A model generated the notes under the pieces. That model was not told where the DNA came from. It ran no database searches and saw nothing but the letters and a program-made list of their open reading frames with translations. A stretch of 64,000 bases of DNA from Rutpela maculata (Eukaryota; Arthropoda; Insecta; Coleoptera; Cerambycidae). The position numbers and the translations under genes were made by a program. Shown here piece after piece: positions 45,568 through 55,399 of this stretch (positions are counted from its first letter, which is position 1; every line of letters starts with the position of its first letter). The DNA lies in the NCBI GenBank assembly GCA_936432065.2, contig OW386293.2, positions 21,712,234-21,776,233 of the forward strand. The letters run 5' to 3'.

Positions 45568-46347
45568 CTATGTTAACTCGATGTCCTCTTCTTCTTGAGG
45601 TTTAATACCGGGTCGCTTTCTTGGAGGGATCAGTCTAGGAAATTTGGTAAAAACTCTGCTTCGCTCTGAAGGAGGTGAAGGAGGGTTGTCCGTTGAGGGT
45701 TGGATTCGCAATGCTCCACATCTTCTTCTTCTGCATTTACAGGTTATGTAAAGTAGAACTAATAGAATGATGAGAGTGATTATGAAATATGTGAACCAAG
45801 ATATGTGTTTGGTCACAAAAGGTTCGTTTATGAGGTCATCCAGGTCTTTGGAATATTGGTCCAATTTGTTTTTAGCAATATCTAGGTCTTCTACGTCGAG
45901 ATTGTTTAATTTGAGAGGTTTTAATTTTGGAATTTTGATTTTGTCGGGCATGTGATTACAGCATTCAAAAGGAATTTGGATAGGATGTGAATTGTCCTTA
46001 ATTTCGGAAAAGTCCTTAGCACTGGCTTGTATTCGGGTGATGCCTGCGTAGGCGTAACATCCTGGTTGTAGTTTGATGATGGAATTTTTGTTGATTAGCT
46101 CTGTTGTGGATTCTCTCTTTGGACAGTTGATGGTAATGTGAAGTGGTTCGGAATTAATTATTAGCCATGAGTTGTCTTCAAGTTCTTGGACATTGTACCC
46201 TTGACTGATGATGAAGGAGGTCTGGCAGTTTTCTGGGAGTCTAACTAGTGGTTTGAGGCGTGAGTGGCTTCGCATATGGCATTTTGATCGATGGGATAAG
46301 CGTATAGGTTTGAGCATAGTTTGGTTCCAAAATAAAGAGGTTTGCAT
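45568..46347 (-). CDS. Errantivirus env, C-terminal part with membrane anchor
   Basis: 259 codons in a different frame from the N-terminal part, overlapping it by about 100 bp. The true continuation starts within the overlap. It has conserved cysteines (CYAYAG, ECCNH) and a stem region with Leu/Asp-rich helix. A single strong transmembrane segment at about residues 184-203 (SWFTYFIITLIILLVLLY) is followed by a basic, cysteine-containing turn (CKCRRRRC) and a short cytoplasmic tail rich in Pro. Ends at TAA 45568 shortly before the PPT. Confidence 0.83.
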   Translation of the reverse strand: MQTSLFWNQTMLKPIRLSHRSKCHMRSHSRLKPLVRLPENCQTSFIISQGYNVQELEDNSWLIINSEPLHITINCPKRESTTELINKNSIIKLQPGCYAYAGITRIQASAKDFSEIKDNSHPIQIPFECCNHMPDKIKIPKLKPLKLNNLDVEDLDIAKNKLDQYSKDLDDLINEPFVTKHISWFTYFIITLIILLVLLYITCKCRRRRCGALRIQPSTDNPPSPPSERSRVFTKFPRLIPPRKRPGIKPQEEEDIELT

Positions 46348-47400
46348 TCTTTCAAATTTTGTATAGGTATGTACATTAAAGAATCATCGTCTCTCGCGAT
46401 AAACTTTTGTGAGATAGATAAAATGTGATGTAGACCAGTTCTGTTATCAAGTATCGGGATAGGGTATAGGCGATAGGTGTTATAATTTTGGGGTTCAACA
46501 AGTGGTATTGTTAAAACAAATACTAAGTTAGAATCCATTTGAAACGCTTGTAATTCAATAATATCCAAATACTTAGCAACTGCCGATAATTTAATGGGGA
46601 GAGCCAAATTGTTCCTTCGTAAGCTCTGCGAAACTTCTTGTAGTGCTGTCACTAAATGATTAGGGGTTATGATTGACGTGTGAATGATTCCTAGTCTGGC
46701 AAATGTTATTGAATTTAGAATGTCGTTTAAATTATCTTCGATATACAAATAGCTCGCCATTAGTTGTTCGGAAATGTATAAGAATTTTAGTTTTATATGA
46801 GCGGCCTCAATAGCTTGAGTCATGGTTTGAATTGTGCATTCGATTTCTTCGAGATCTTTGTTAAACGTTTCCTCGTCAATTTGTAATTTTTGTATAGTCG
46901 AGTTGAAATTTTTAATAACAGAAGTCGTAACTGAAATTTGATTTTTTATTAAGTTTTCCAATTGATGTTCGTCGTTATTTAGTTTATTTATACAATTAGT
47001 ATAGTACTGGCCATCTTCAGCATCTAGGTTTCCAGTTATGGATTTGAATATTGTACCGACACCGTTAAGTATTCCTCGTTTATATCTTTTTGTATCTGAA
47101 AAGATTTCGTCAAATTTCATTTTTATAGAGTTGGATATTTGTGTTAAAAGGTTAAAGTCTGTTTTAATTTCACTCGTAAAAATAATTGACTTATGATCAC
47201 CATTATGGAGAGTGTACAAGATTCTGTCTAAGATATTTTGATTTTTGTCAAAAGCTAGTTTGAGGGATGAAATGTTTTTATGCACTAGTAGAGTCCATTT
47301 GTCATTTGTCACCACGATGTCCGTGTCTTGGTGGTAGTATACACCAACGGTGTTATTGATCGGGGTAATTTTGTATTGACAGAGTGCTGATCCGAACAGC
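46245..47400 (-). CDS. env: Errantivirus env, N-terminal part
   Basis: Class of insect retroviral envelope related to the F-type fusion proteins of baculoviruses. The first ATG in the frame is at 47315 (356 codons). The frame is open further upstream to a TTTCAG splice-acceptor-like site ending at about 47410, with a hydrophobic signal-peptide-like stretch right after it. In errantiviruses env is made from a spliced mRNA, which fits. A furin-type site RYKR (residues 77-80) is followed by a Gly-rich hydrophobic fusion-peptide segment and a helical coiled region (about 110-190). The frame ends at 46245, after shifting relative to the next part. A frameshift in the overlap 46245-46347 separates the ectodomain from the membrane anchor, so this copy is not expected to give a full-length envelope. 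Confidence 0.85.
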
Positions 47401-47421
47401 AGGAGAAACCTGAAAATAAAT

Positions 47422-48495
47422 TTAATTTTCAGTATATGGTTTCATTCCATCAAAATTTACTTTGGTTTCTTGTTTCGTTTCGAGATTTAATAAGGTAGCA
47501 GAATTTTGGAAAATTTCTTTTATTTTAAAGGGACCGTTAAATTTGTTTTGCAATTTGTTTTTGATTTGTGATTCTTTTACGTAAACTAAGTCACCTATTT
47601 TGTATTCGGGTCGTTTTTGGGGAACATTTCTATCAAAACGAACTTTCGCTTTCTCCTTTTGAGCTTGCGTTCGACTACGAGCTATTTTATAGTAGTGGGA
47701 TATTCTGTTGTTTAAATCCCTAACGTATTTGGTTATTAACTCTTTTTGGTTATACAAAGTTTCAGGTGGTCTGTTGGACGTATGTCCAAATACAAGTTCG
47801 TATGGGGTGAAACCGTGTGTTTTATTTACTGAATTGTTATAGCATATTACTGCATATGGTAAAATTGTGAAAGGATGTTCGTTTGGATTTTCAGTTTTAT
47901 GAATTCTTATCATTTCAGCTAGAGTAGCATGAAATCTTTCTATGGATCCGTTCGATTGGGGATGTCCTACGCTTGAATAAGTTAATTTTATGTCGTAGAG
48001 GGTGCAGAGATCTTTGAGCAAACGGTTGTCAAATTCGCCACCGTAATCGCAATGGATTCTTAGCGGGGTACCGTAATGTTGAAAGTATAACAACAAGGTA
48101 TTTACGACGGATTTTGCGGATTTGTCCGGGACTGCATAGGCTTGTGTAAATTTAGTTAACTCGTCGCGAATAGTTAAAGCGTAATTTCGAGTTGGGAATT
48201 CAAATAAATCGATATTAATTCTTTCGAATGGTGTTCTTGGGGTTTCTGTGACTACTAAAGGGTTGTTAAGGTTTTTCCGGCATACTTTAGTCTTTTGGCA
48301 AGTTTCGCAATTTTTTATAAAATTTTCAACGTCTTTAGTTAGACCTTGCCAAGTGTATTTTTCTCTAATTCTTCGAATCGTTTCATTTATTCCACGGTGT
48401 AGATTATTTTTACCAAAATGATTTTGCTCCAATATAACTGGAATTTCATCTTCGTCGGCAGTTCTGACGATATTTTGACAAATTACTACCTTCAA
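47422..48495 (-). CDS. Errantivirus integrase region of pol
   Basis: 357 codons from the first ATG, in frame with the RT across the TAG at 48568. Zinc-binding HHCC: His26, His33, Cys63 and Cys66. Catalytic core: Asp96 (NIDLFEF), Asp150 (CDYGGEF) and Glu186 (SNGSIERFH), with 35 residues between the last two (DD35E). The C-terminal part has a GPF-like module (LQNKFNGPFKIKEIF). The gene ends at TAA 47422. The frame is open upstream of the ATG to the stop, so the true domain start is earlier. Confidence 0.92.
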   Translation of the reverse strand: MKVVICQNIVRTADEDEIPVILEQNHFGKNNLHRGINETIRRIREKYTWQGLTKDVENFIKNCETCQKTKVCRKNLNNPLVVTETPRTPFERINIDLFEFPTRNYALTIRDELTKFTQAYAVPDKSAKSVVNTLLLYFQHYGTPLRIHCDYGGEFDNRLLKDLCTLYDIKLTYSSVGHPQSNGSIERFHATLAEMIRIHKTENPNEHPFTILPYAVICYNNSVNKTHGFTPYELVFGHTSNRPPETLYNQKELITKYVRDLNNRISHYYKIARSRTQAQKEKAKVRFDRNVPQKRPEYKIGDLVYVKESQIKNKLQNKFNGPFKIKEIFQNSATLLNLETKQETKVNFDGMKPYTEN

Positions 48496-48567
48496 GTCTT
48501 TTTCCGCAAAAATGAATGATAGGATTTCAAGAATGGGGAGGTCTAAGTTATTTTCGACAAAGTATGT

Positions 48568-50715
48568 CTAAGAGAGATCTAGAACATCTTGATTTTTAAA
48601 TAATACCGAAAATAGATGTTCAATTACAGATTCGATATCAAAAGGTAGAGGGATGATAAAATATCTCCTATGTCTGACCGTTTTGCTTGATACAATATTG
48701 ATTTTATAGTTATGAAATTCGGGATTTTCTTCGAATATGTCCTCGATAATTTTATGATGGAGGTCTTGTAAGTTATTTTGTTGGAAGAAAGTCATAATAT
48801 CTTTGTGTTCTCGGTATAAGAGTTGTTTGTTTGATGCTTTGATTTTTGAATAGTCTATTGAAGATGTTGTTTTATATAAGTTGGCGAAAGTTTCAAATTC
48901 TTGAGAAATTTGTTCGTTAGTGATTTCGTTATTATCGTCTGGGTTTTCGTCGTCGTCTGACTCTTCGTCATTCGCGGCTAGAACCTTTGAATAGAATTTG
49001 GAACATTCGGAAAAATGATTAATTTTGATTCTGGAAAGTGCGTCCGCGTTCTTATTGATTTTGCCTGGTTTATAAATTATTTCGTAGTCGTACTCTTCTA
49101 ATTTGAGTCGCCAACGGGCAAGTCTACTTCCTGGATCTTTTATAGAGAATAGCCAGGTGAGTGGTCTGTGATCAGTGACAAGCTTGAACTTTCTACCATA
49201 CAGATATGGTCTAAAGTGCTTTACACTCCATACTATCGATAAAAGCTCGCGTTCAATCGTTGAATATTTTGTTTCTGCACTGCACAAGGTCCTAGAAGCA
49301 TAGGCAATGGGTAAATCTTTGCCAATAGGCCCCTGGCTCAGCACCGAGCCGACGGCAAATGCGCTCGCATCAGTGGTTAGAACGAAAGGTTCATCAAAGT
49401 TGGGGTAGATTAATATCGGAGTTGTCGTTAATGTTTGTTTCAAATTTTGAAAAGAATTTATACAATCATTGTTGAAGAGAAATGGTACGTCTTTTTGTAG
49501 TAGTTTTATTAAGGGCTTGGTTATCTTGGAGAAATTAGGAATAAAGCGCCTATAATATCCGGCTAAGCCTAGAAATGATTTAATTTCTTTTGGATTTTTC
49601 GGTTGAGGAAAATTTAAAATAGCGTCAACTTTCGAAGGGTTTGGTTTTACGCCGTCTTTTGTAATTAGGTGTCCTAAATAAGCGACTTCCTTGCGGAGAA
49701 ACTCGCATTTGTCTGGTTGAATTTTGAGGTTGGCTTTTTGAAGGCGTTTAAAGACTTCAGTTAGACGGGAAATGTGTTCGTGAATTGTAGGAGAGTAAAT
49801 AATAATATCGTCCATGTAGACGAGACATCGTTCATTTTGAATACCTAACAGGATGTTATCCATAACTCTTTGGAAAGTTGATGGAGCGTTTTTGAGTCCG
49901 AATGGCATTCGCACGAATTCATAATGACCGTTCTCAACTGTGAAAGCAGTCTTTTGAATATCTGCGGGATTAATTTCGATTTGGTGAAAACCAGAAGCCA
50001 AGTCTAAGGTTGTGAAATATTGGCATTTGCCAAGTTGGTCTAAAAGATCGGAAATGTTGGGCAGAGGATATTTGTCACCGATTGTAACCTCGTTGAGTTT
50101 GCGGTAGTCGACTACAACGCGCCATTTCTGTTTACCAGAAGCGTCCAGTTTTTTGGGAACTACCCAGACAGGAGAGGACCAAGGTGAGATTAAAGGTTGA
50201 ATAATACCTTGACTTAACATTTTCGATACTTGGGACTTAACTTCTTCTTTGTGGACCTGAGGATAGCGATACGATTTCGTAAATATCGGTCGGGAATTGT
50301 CGGTGTCAATAGGGTATTTGATTTCGTTGGTAAAGGTCAAATTGTCTCCTTCTAAATAGAATATATCTTGAGAGTCTAAACAAAGCTGCGTTACTATTTC
50401 GGCCTCTTCTTCGTTTAGATGATCCAAGCGCAATTCGTTCCTGATTTCAAAGGATCTGTCTGTCTGTAAGTGTTGGTCAGAATTTTGAGTATTTAAATTA
50501 AAAATTGATTTGAATTTTTGTACTGGTTCCAGGTTAAGATTTGAGAAGTTTATGGTTTTTGGGATGGCGTTTGCGTTTATTATTGAAGTTAAAAATTCTC
50601 CATTGTGATCGATTTTGACAATGGCATTTGGTAAGCGTACTTTCTCGTTTTCCTGGGCTAACAGTATAGCCTCGGTATTTCGCAGGATAGATTTTAGTTT
50701 ACAGATTTTTTCCAT
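48568..50715 (-). CDS. pol: Errantivirus reverse transcriptase and RNase H
   Basis: 715 codons counted from the first ATG after the TGA. The RT domain spans about residues 170-350: VVDYRKLNEVT (199-211), LDLASGFHQIE (237-247), MPFGLKNAPSTFQ (270-282) and the catalytic YMDD at 300-303. The connection has GLAGYYRRFIPNFS. RNase H starts near 440, with acidic residues in TTDAS (Asp449), ERELL (Glu490), TDHRPL (Asp515) and NADALSR (Asp558). The C-terminal 150 residues lead into integrase, with an acidic patch (ESDDDENPDD). TAG at 48568-48570 ends the frame, yet the integrase continues in the same frame, so this stop is again a break inside pol. Confidence 0.93.
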   Translation of the reverse strand: MEKICKLKSILRNTEAILLAQENEKVRLPNAIVKIDHNGEFLTSIINANAIPKTINFSNLNLEPVQKFKSIFNLNTQNSDQHLQTDRSFEIRNELRLDHLNEEEAEIVTQLCLDSQDIFYLEGDNLTFTNEIKYPIDTDNSRPIFTKSYRYPQVHKEEVKSQVSKMLSQGIIQPLISPWSSPVWVVPKKLDASGKQKWRVVVDYRKLNEVTIGDKYPLPNISDLLDQLGKCQYFTTLDLASGFHQIEINPADIQKTAFTVENGHYEFVRMPFGLKNAPSTFQRVMDNILLGIQNERCLVYMDDIIIYSPTIHEHISRLTEVFKRLQKANLKIQPDKCEFLRKEVAYLGHLITKDGVKPNPSKVDAILNFPQPKNPKEIKSFLGLAGYYRRFIPNFSKITKPLIKLLQKDVPFLFNNDCINSFQNLKQTLTTTPILIYPNFDEPFVLTTDASAFAVGSVLSQGPIGKDLPIAYASRTLCSAETKYSTIERELLSIVWSVKHFRPYLYGRKFKLVTDHRPLTWLFSIKDPGSRLARWRLKLEEYDYEIIYKPGKINKNADALSRIKINHFSECSKFYSKVLAANDEESDDDENPDDNNEITNEQISQEFETFANLYKTTSSIDYSKIKASNKQLLYREHKDIMTFFQQNNLQDLHHKIIEDIFEENPEFHNYKINIVSSKTVRHRRYFIIPLPFDIESVIEHLFSVLFKNQDVLDLS

Positions 50716-50733
50716 GCGAGGTTCGATAGAAAT

Positions 50734-51150
50734 TCAATTTTTGATGTTGCCTAAATTTAGATTTTGGTTTTTGATGTTAGAGTTACTAGTTGGTTGTACA
50801 GGTACATTTACTGTAGTTTCTTCCGTGACTTTAAATAGTGGTACGGTTTTAAAATTTGTGACTAGTTGTTTATTTTTAAAGTCTACTTGGCATTCGTAAT
50901 GTTCTAAAAAGTCTGCGCCTAATAATCCATCAAAATCTATATCTAGATTATAGATATAAACTTTGTGTGACTCATCTGAAAAGGGGATGAGAACAGATTC
51001 GTTGATATAAATTTTTTGATCGGTAATACCCTGTATAATTACGTTTTCAGGAGATCTACGTCTATAATTTTCAGCTGTTTTAGGTTTAAAAATTGATATG
51101 CCTGCACCTGTGTCAATTAAGATTTTAAATTTACCAGTTGCGTTTTTCAT
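50734..51150 (-). CDS. Errantivirus protease region of pol
   Basis: Retropepsin-type aspartic protease that processes the polyprotein. The active-site motif LIDTGAG is at residues 11-17 from the ATG at 51150, and the frame is open about 17 codons further upstream. The second signature, GLLGADFLEHY, lies near residue 78. It is in the same frame as the reverse transcriptase that follows, but separated from it by an in-frame TGA at 50734-50736. As this is one polyprotein in relatives, the stop would cut off RT and integrase unless read through. Confidence 0.82.
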   Translation of the reverse strand: MKNATGKFKILIDTGAGISIFKPKTAENYRRRSPENVIIQGITDQKIYINESVLIPFSDESHKVYIYNLDIDFDGLLGADFLEHYECQVDFKNKQLVTNFKTVPLFKVTEETTVNVPVQPTSNSNIKNQNLNLGNIKN

Positions 51151-51200
51151 ATAATAGAGATTTTTTGAGTTTACGGTTAGTAAGGTATGCGGGGGTGTAT

Positions 51201-52467
51201 TTAAAAGAACTTCTGTTCTGGGAAGTTCAGGGACGGGTCGAAACTGTCGTTGAGATTCATAGTTTGTATTTGAGTTTCTAGTTCCGTAATTGGTTCGAAT
51301 TGGTCTGTTTGTTGTATTGGAGTATCCGTGGGGTACTCCGGGTCTAAACGAAAATCCTGAGGATTAGCAGTATAATCCTCGTACTGTTCGTATTGAGAAT
51401 TAGCTGTATAATTCTCTTGGAAATTTTGGTTGGTTTCAAAGTTATAATGTTCGTAAGTATCTTCTGCAGTTTGGTAATCAGAAGAATAGTCACTGTATTG
51501 ATTAAAATCGCATTGGTTTTCATAAGGTTCGTAATTTAGATGATGCGTTTTTTGTTGATTAAAACGGTTGAAGTTTGGGTTTGGTTGAATAGCAGAGGGT
51601 CTTTGCTGATTGAAATTCGGGTTCGGTCTTATGGCTGAGGGCCTGTTTTGTTGTGGTTGACTAGATTGATTAGGTTGAGGGAATGTCCTCTGATTAAATT
51701 GATTGGTTTGAGAAAAATTTTGAAAATTTGGGTTTCCTTGATAATTTGGTCTCTGGAAGTTTGATGTCGATGGCATAGACTGTTGCTGTTGCCTTGTACG
51801 ACATTCGTTTATGACGTGTCCATTTCTTTTACAAAATGAGCAGAATTTCTGTTGAAAATTAGAGGTTGGTCGTTTGGCTTGTAAATTGGGATTTTGGTAT
51901 GATGCGGCCTAAGTTTGGTTCTAAGCCCGTTAATAAATTATTAAGCGTCATGGTTTCTATAAGATCTGATTGTGCAGTTCTTTGCGTTCCCGTGGGATTT
52001 TGTTTTTGCACTGCGGCGTGCATCTTCGCGTTGTGCGTTTGTAGACGCGATACAAATGTTAATGCGGATTCGCCTGGCAATTGGTGAATGCGCTGCAGGT
52101 CCTGAATCAGGGCCGTTAGATCTCTGGAGTCCCCAAAATGGGTTTCCAAGAGTGCTTTGATTTCTGGTCAGGTGCCAGGGTTGCGTGAATTAATTAATTC
52201 GGCAGCTTTGCCTTTTAACTTATTTTTGATGTGGATTGTTAGTAAAATTTTCTGGTCATGGATTGCCATACTCTGGGCACACTGACATGAGTTTAAAAAT
52301 GTTTGTAAATTAATGGCGTTGCCATCAAATTCCGGTATCAATGCAAATACTTCAGAGAGCTTGTAAGGCTCAATTTGCTCTGGTTGTTGTTGTTGTAGTT
52401 GTTGTTGTTGTTCGGCTGGTGCCGGTACTATTGGTTGAGCTGTCTCTGGTTGAGCTCTGTCTGGCAT
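51201..52467 (-). pseudogene. gag: Errantivirus gag, with stop and frameshift
   Basis: Encodes the capsid/nucleocapsid precursor. The ATG at 52467 starts a Gln-rich N-terminus (poly-Q at about residues 20-30) followed by the capsid-like FALIPEFDGNA...LQTFLNSC segment. An in-frame TGA at 52168-52170 interrupts it. The frame continues to 51859, including LPGESALTFVSRLQ. A frameshift then occurs, and the next frame carries a CCHC zinc knuckle (CSFCKRNGHVINEC, about 51800-51840) upstream of the ATG at 51776. It runs through an Asn/Gln-rich tail to TAA at 51201. The overlapping protease frame is -1 relative to this, as expected for gypsy-type gag-pol. The stop and frameshift are breaks; I cannot say whether other copies share them. 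Confidence 0.8.
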
Positions 52468-52941
52468 TTTGCTTTGTATTTAAATTATTTGGATTGCAAA
52501 AAGAAATTGGTTGCGTATCAACAGTATGATACGAACTTAAATTAAATTAGCTTGTTAAGTTGCGTGTGTAAATGGATTGTATATTAGCTGTATAATACAC
52601 AATGTTTCGTAAATACGAAAATAAATAAACTTAAAATTAAATTAACTTGTTTCGTTGCGTTTGTAAAGGAATGGATTTCACTTTGACAATAGAACTGTTC
52701 ACTTAAATAGGTTATGAATAAAGTAAGCGAGATGATTCTTAAAATGACTTACGTGAATATTTTCTTCATCTGGTTAGTAGGTTCTTCTAATTAAAGGATT
52801 GGGATCCACCACCACGGCTAAGAAGTTCTCCTTGTTCTAATGGTTCTTTTCCAATGGTTAGGCACCTTTTGCAGATGGACTCCTTGTTCCGCTGGATATG
52901 TTTACCACTAGTTAGGCTCCCGAACACGCGATGTTAGTTAG

Positions 52942-52959
52942 ATCCTACCGACTGCGCCA
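52942..52959 (-). other. Primer-binding site, serine-tRNA type
   Basis: The complement reads TGGCGCAGTCGGTAGGAT, two bases inside the 5' LTR. It is complementary to the 3' end expected for an insect tRNA-Ser with CCA, the primer known for the 17.6/297 group. Confidence 0.8.
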
Positions 52960-52961
52960 TT

Positions 52962-53324
52962 TGTTAGATCACTGTTTGCGTGATTGACTTTTTAAAAACT
53001 TTTTATTTAGTTACATGAGGAATCAACGTTGATTCCTGAATAAAAGATACAATTTATGTATGATACATTTAATATGAAGTGAGTATGATAACTGCCGGTA
53101 CAAATGCTCGTTAGTCTTATTTATAAGTTTTCAAATGGTGTGTCAGCCAAAGTTGAACAAAGGAAATGCAAGCTAGCTAATCAGCATAATATTGTGAGAA
53201 GTTAAAATGAAACTTAATATCTAGATAAGCAATTCAAAGGAAGCTGTTATCTAATACTGTAATATGATGCTATCTGTAATGTCGCTTTATATCTTGATGA
53301 TATAGCGTATAATTTTATATAACA
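52962..53324 (-). repeat. 5' LTR of the errantivirus
   Basis: Direct copy of 44955-45317. Transcription of the element should start within it on the minus strand; I see no reliable TATA box to mark the start. Confidence 0.92.
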
Positions 53325-53328
53325 TATA

Positions 53329-53675
53329 TACTAACTATCTATGCTTACAGATATCGACAATCATTCGATTAAAAAAAATGTTTCCCCCTGCCTATACATG
53401 GACTTGCGCATTACTCGTTTCTGGCATCTTGGCTAATGTCTTCTATCTCCTACATATTGAAATAGTTTTCGCAACGGTATTATCAGTCAATTTAGCGACG
53501 ACACACTTGAATGGTCTAAGGATTTAATAGAGTTAAAAAATATAAATAACTGTATTCATCGTCATCAGTATTAGTAGTCTAGTCTAGTCTAGTTTAGTCT
53601 CAGTATCCGTCCATCCTCATTTTCATATTGCTTTTCATCATCGCTTACATTGAAATTATCGAAATCACAAGTTCA
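53329..53675. other. Flank between errantivirus and cysteine-tail gene relic
   Basis: No gene. Contains a short CTAGT/AGTCT repeat (AGTCTAGTCTAGTCTAG near 53576). Confidence 0.4.
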
Positions 53676-53677
53676 AC

Positions 53678-54061
53678 CTAAATGGGCGGTTGATCCTGCT
53701 CAATGTTTAAGCAGTTATACCCATAGCAGATTTTACATACAAATGAACAATTTATTCCAGCTTTCACACAACGGCATCTTAAAGTAGTATAATCTCCCGT
53801 GCAAACGCATGATATTAAATTTAATACGGATTCAAATGCAGTTTCTAAAGTTGTTCTTATAGGTTGTAAGAACCCATTTATTCTAATGCTGTTCCATTCT
53901 TTTGGCGACGACTTATTACCCAAGCCATTGTTGCATTTGATAATAGGTTCTGTGAGAATGTTGAGCAGTGGCTGCAAAAATATAAGGAAATATTTCCAAT
54001 TAATTTTACGTTCTTTTTTGAAATGTAATAAATCTATATTCGTTAAATGAACATTTTTCAT
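53678..54061 (-). pseudogene. Cysteine-tailed uncharacterised protein, copy 1 (relic)
   Basis: A 127-codon minus-strand frame. Its second half matches the C-terminus of the gene relic at 56014: a PKEWNSIRINGFLQPI segment (relatives have a PEEWGW...L.PI motif), then a FESVLNLI stretch. A cysteine array CVCTGDYTTLRCRC, CSFVCKICYGYNC then CLN follows. I know this pattern only from multi-copy uncharacterised proteins of insects and other invertebrates; no function is established. The array (C-x-C, C-x-C, C-x3-C-x2-C) suggests metal binding, as in CXC-type domains. The N-terminal half of the frame and the region upstream do not match the family clearly. Function unknown. Confidence 0.5.
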
Positions 54062-55397
54062 CCTTTAATCTGTATAAAAACAAGAATTTTGAATTTCATT
54101 GGCGCTGGAATCAGCATTATCTCCTTTCGGGCATTTGAGAGCTTCGTATATTTACTTCGGCAGCTTCAGAACAGCAATTACAGTGCCTTCTATTAGCTGT
54201 CGGTGTATATTACGATCATTTTTTTCATTACAGTTTTTTATTTCAATAACTTCTCCTCCACGTACAACATTGTCACTTAAAATCACGTCTTCACAACTAA
54301 AATCTAACTTAGATCTCTCTTGAATTTCGGCCATTATTTATAGCATAAATCAACTACCTAACAATTTTTGCGAGTAGCAGGAACGGCTTGTTTCTTACAT
54401 TCAACGTATCTTTTCACACTGTATATGTGGCAGGTCATGAGGCACTCGGAAATGAGATGACCCAAACACACGTGCTTACGTTCACAGATACACGCAATTA
54501 GACACGCACATGCACATCTTCCTGATATATGCAAAAATATTTATTTTTCAAAATGTCCCCAAATCCTTATAATTTGATAATTTCGTGCAGCCTTGGCAAC
54601 GCTGTAATGACTTACGTTGTGTGCGTCGAAATTGTAGGGATAAAGGTTTTTTTTTGTTTTGAATTTTTAAATTTAAAAAGTGGTATTGGTTTTCTCATTA
54701 CATAAGGACTCACAGATTAAAATATATGTATACATTTCAAAAACACCCTGTAGACTTATATCGAGTATTACATATTTTCGTATGAAAAATTCATATATGT
54801 AAGTCTTAGCTCCTGGGGGACCCGACTACACCCTCAAATATTCCAAACTGATATCGCATTCTTAAAGGCGATGCCTCGCGATAAGATCCTATTGAAAGCG
54901 GCCTGCCTGGTGCACCCCATCAACCATTAATGCTTCCGTACGATTGCGGTTCATGTGTGAATGATCGGATGTGCTGATCATGTGACATGTCTCTTCATAA
55001 ATGGATGGCGCATCCGCTATATTGGCACCGAATCGATTCTTAGCAATTTCACGCCTTTTGGAGCCGTAACATTTAGCAATAGTATGTATGTTTCATTGAT
55101 TCGTTTATCTAACTAGGTCCACAGCCCAACTAAAACTCAACTACATTCGGGGTTATTCGACTGAAAATCAACTAGTAAATAGCTAAATTATGTACCGGTA
55201 GGGGAGCGTTTCGTCTATTTAAAGGCCTATGATGGGAGACTTAAATACAATTCTCCACCTTAGTGAGCTAAAGGCGGCCGAGACAGGCGAATTTGGGTTC
55301 ATATAATGAAATATCCTCAACATTTAATGGTTTACAGAAACCTGCTACCGACTATAAAAATGTCATAAAGCCTACGAAAAAAACAAGCTTATAATAA
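54062..55397. other. Spacer, one unplaced minus-strand frame
   Basis: A 60-codon minus frame at 54152-54334 (Met-Ala-Glu start, acidic, ends KLPK) lies upstream of copy 1 and could be part of it, but I do not recognise it. The rest has no recognisable gene or repeat pair. Confidence 0.35.
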
Positions 55398-55399
55398 TA

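Larger units (their letters stand above)
44955..53324 (-). mobile_element. Errantivirus-type endogenous retrovirus (env-bearing gypsy)
   Basis: Two 363-bp LTRs (44955-45317 and 52962-53324), which I read as identical base for base, bound an 8.4-kb minus-strand element. TATA flanks both ends (44951-44954, 53325-53328), the 4-bp target preference of errantiviruses. In element order it has a PBS, gag, protease, RT, RNase H and integrase, then an env gene and a PPT. Gene order, -1 frame relation of gag and pol and a separately placed env are as in insect gypsy-type retroviruses. The frames are broken at several places despite the identical LTRs. Confidence 0.93.

Noticed and set aside
50615..52529. 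Plus-strand frames over the errantivirus (50615, 51866, 51972, 52341)
   Set aside because: Antisense shadows of pol and gag, which have clear domain motifs on the minus strand.
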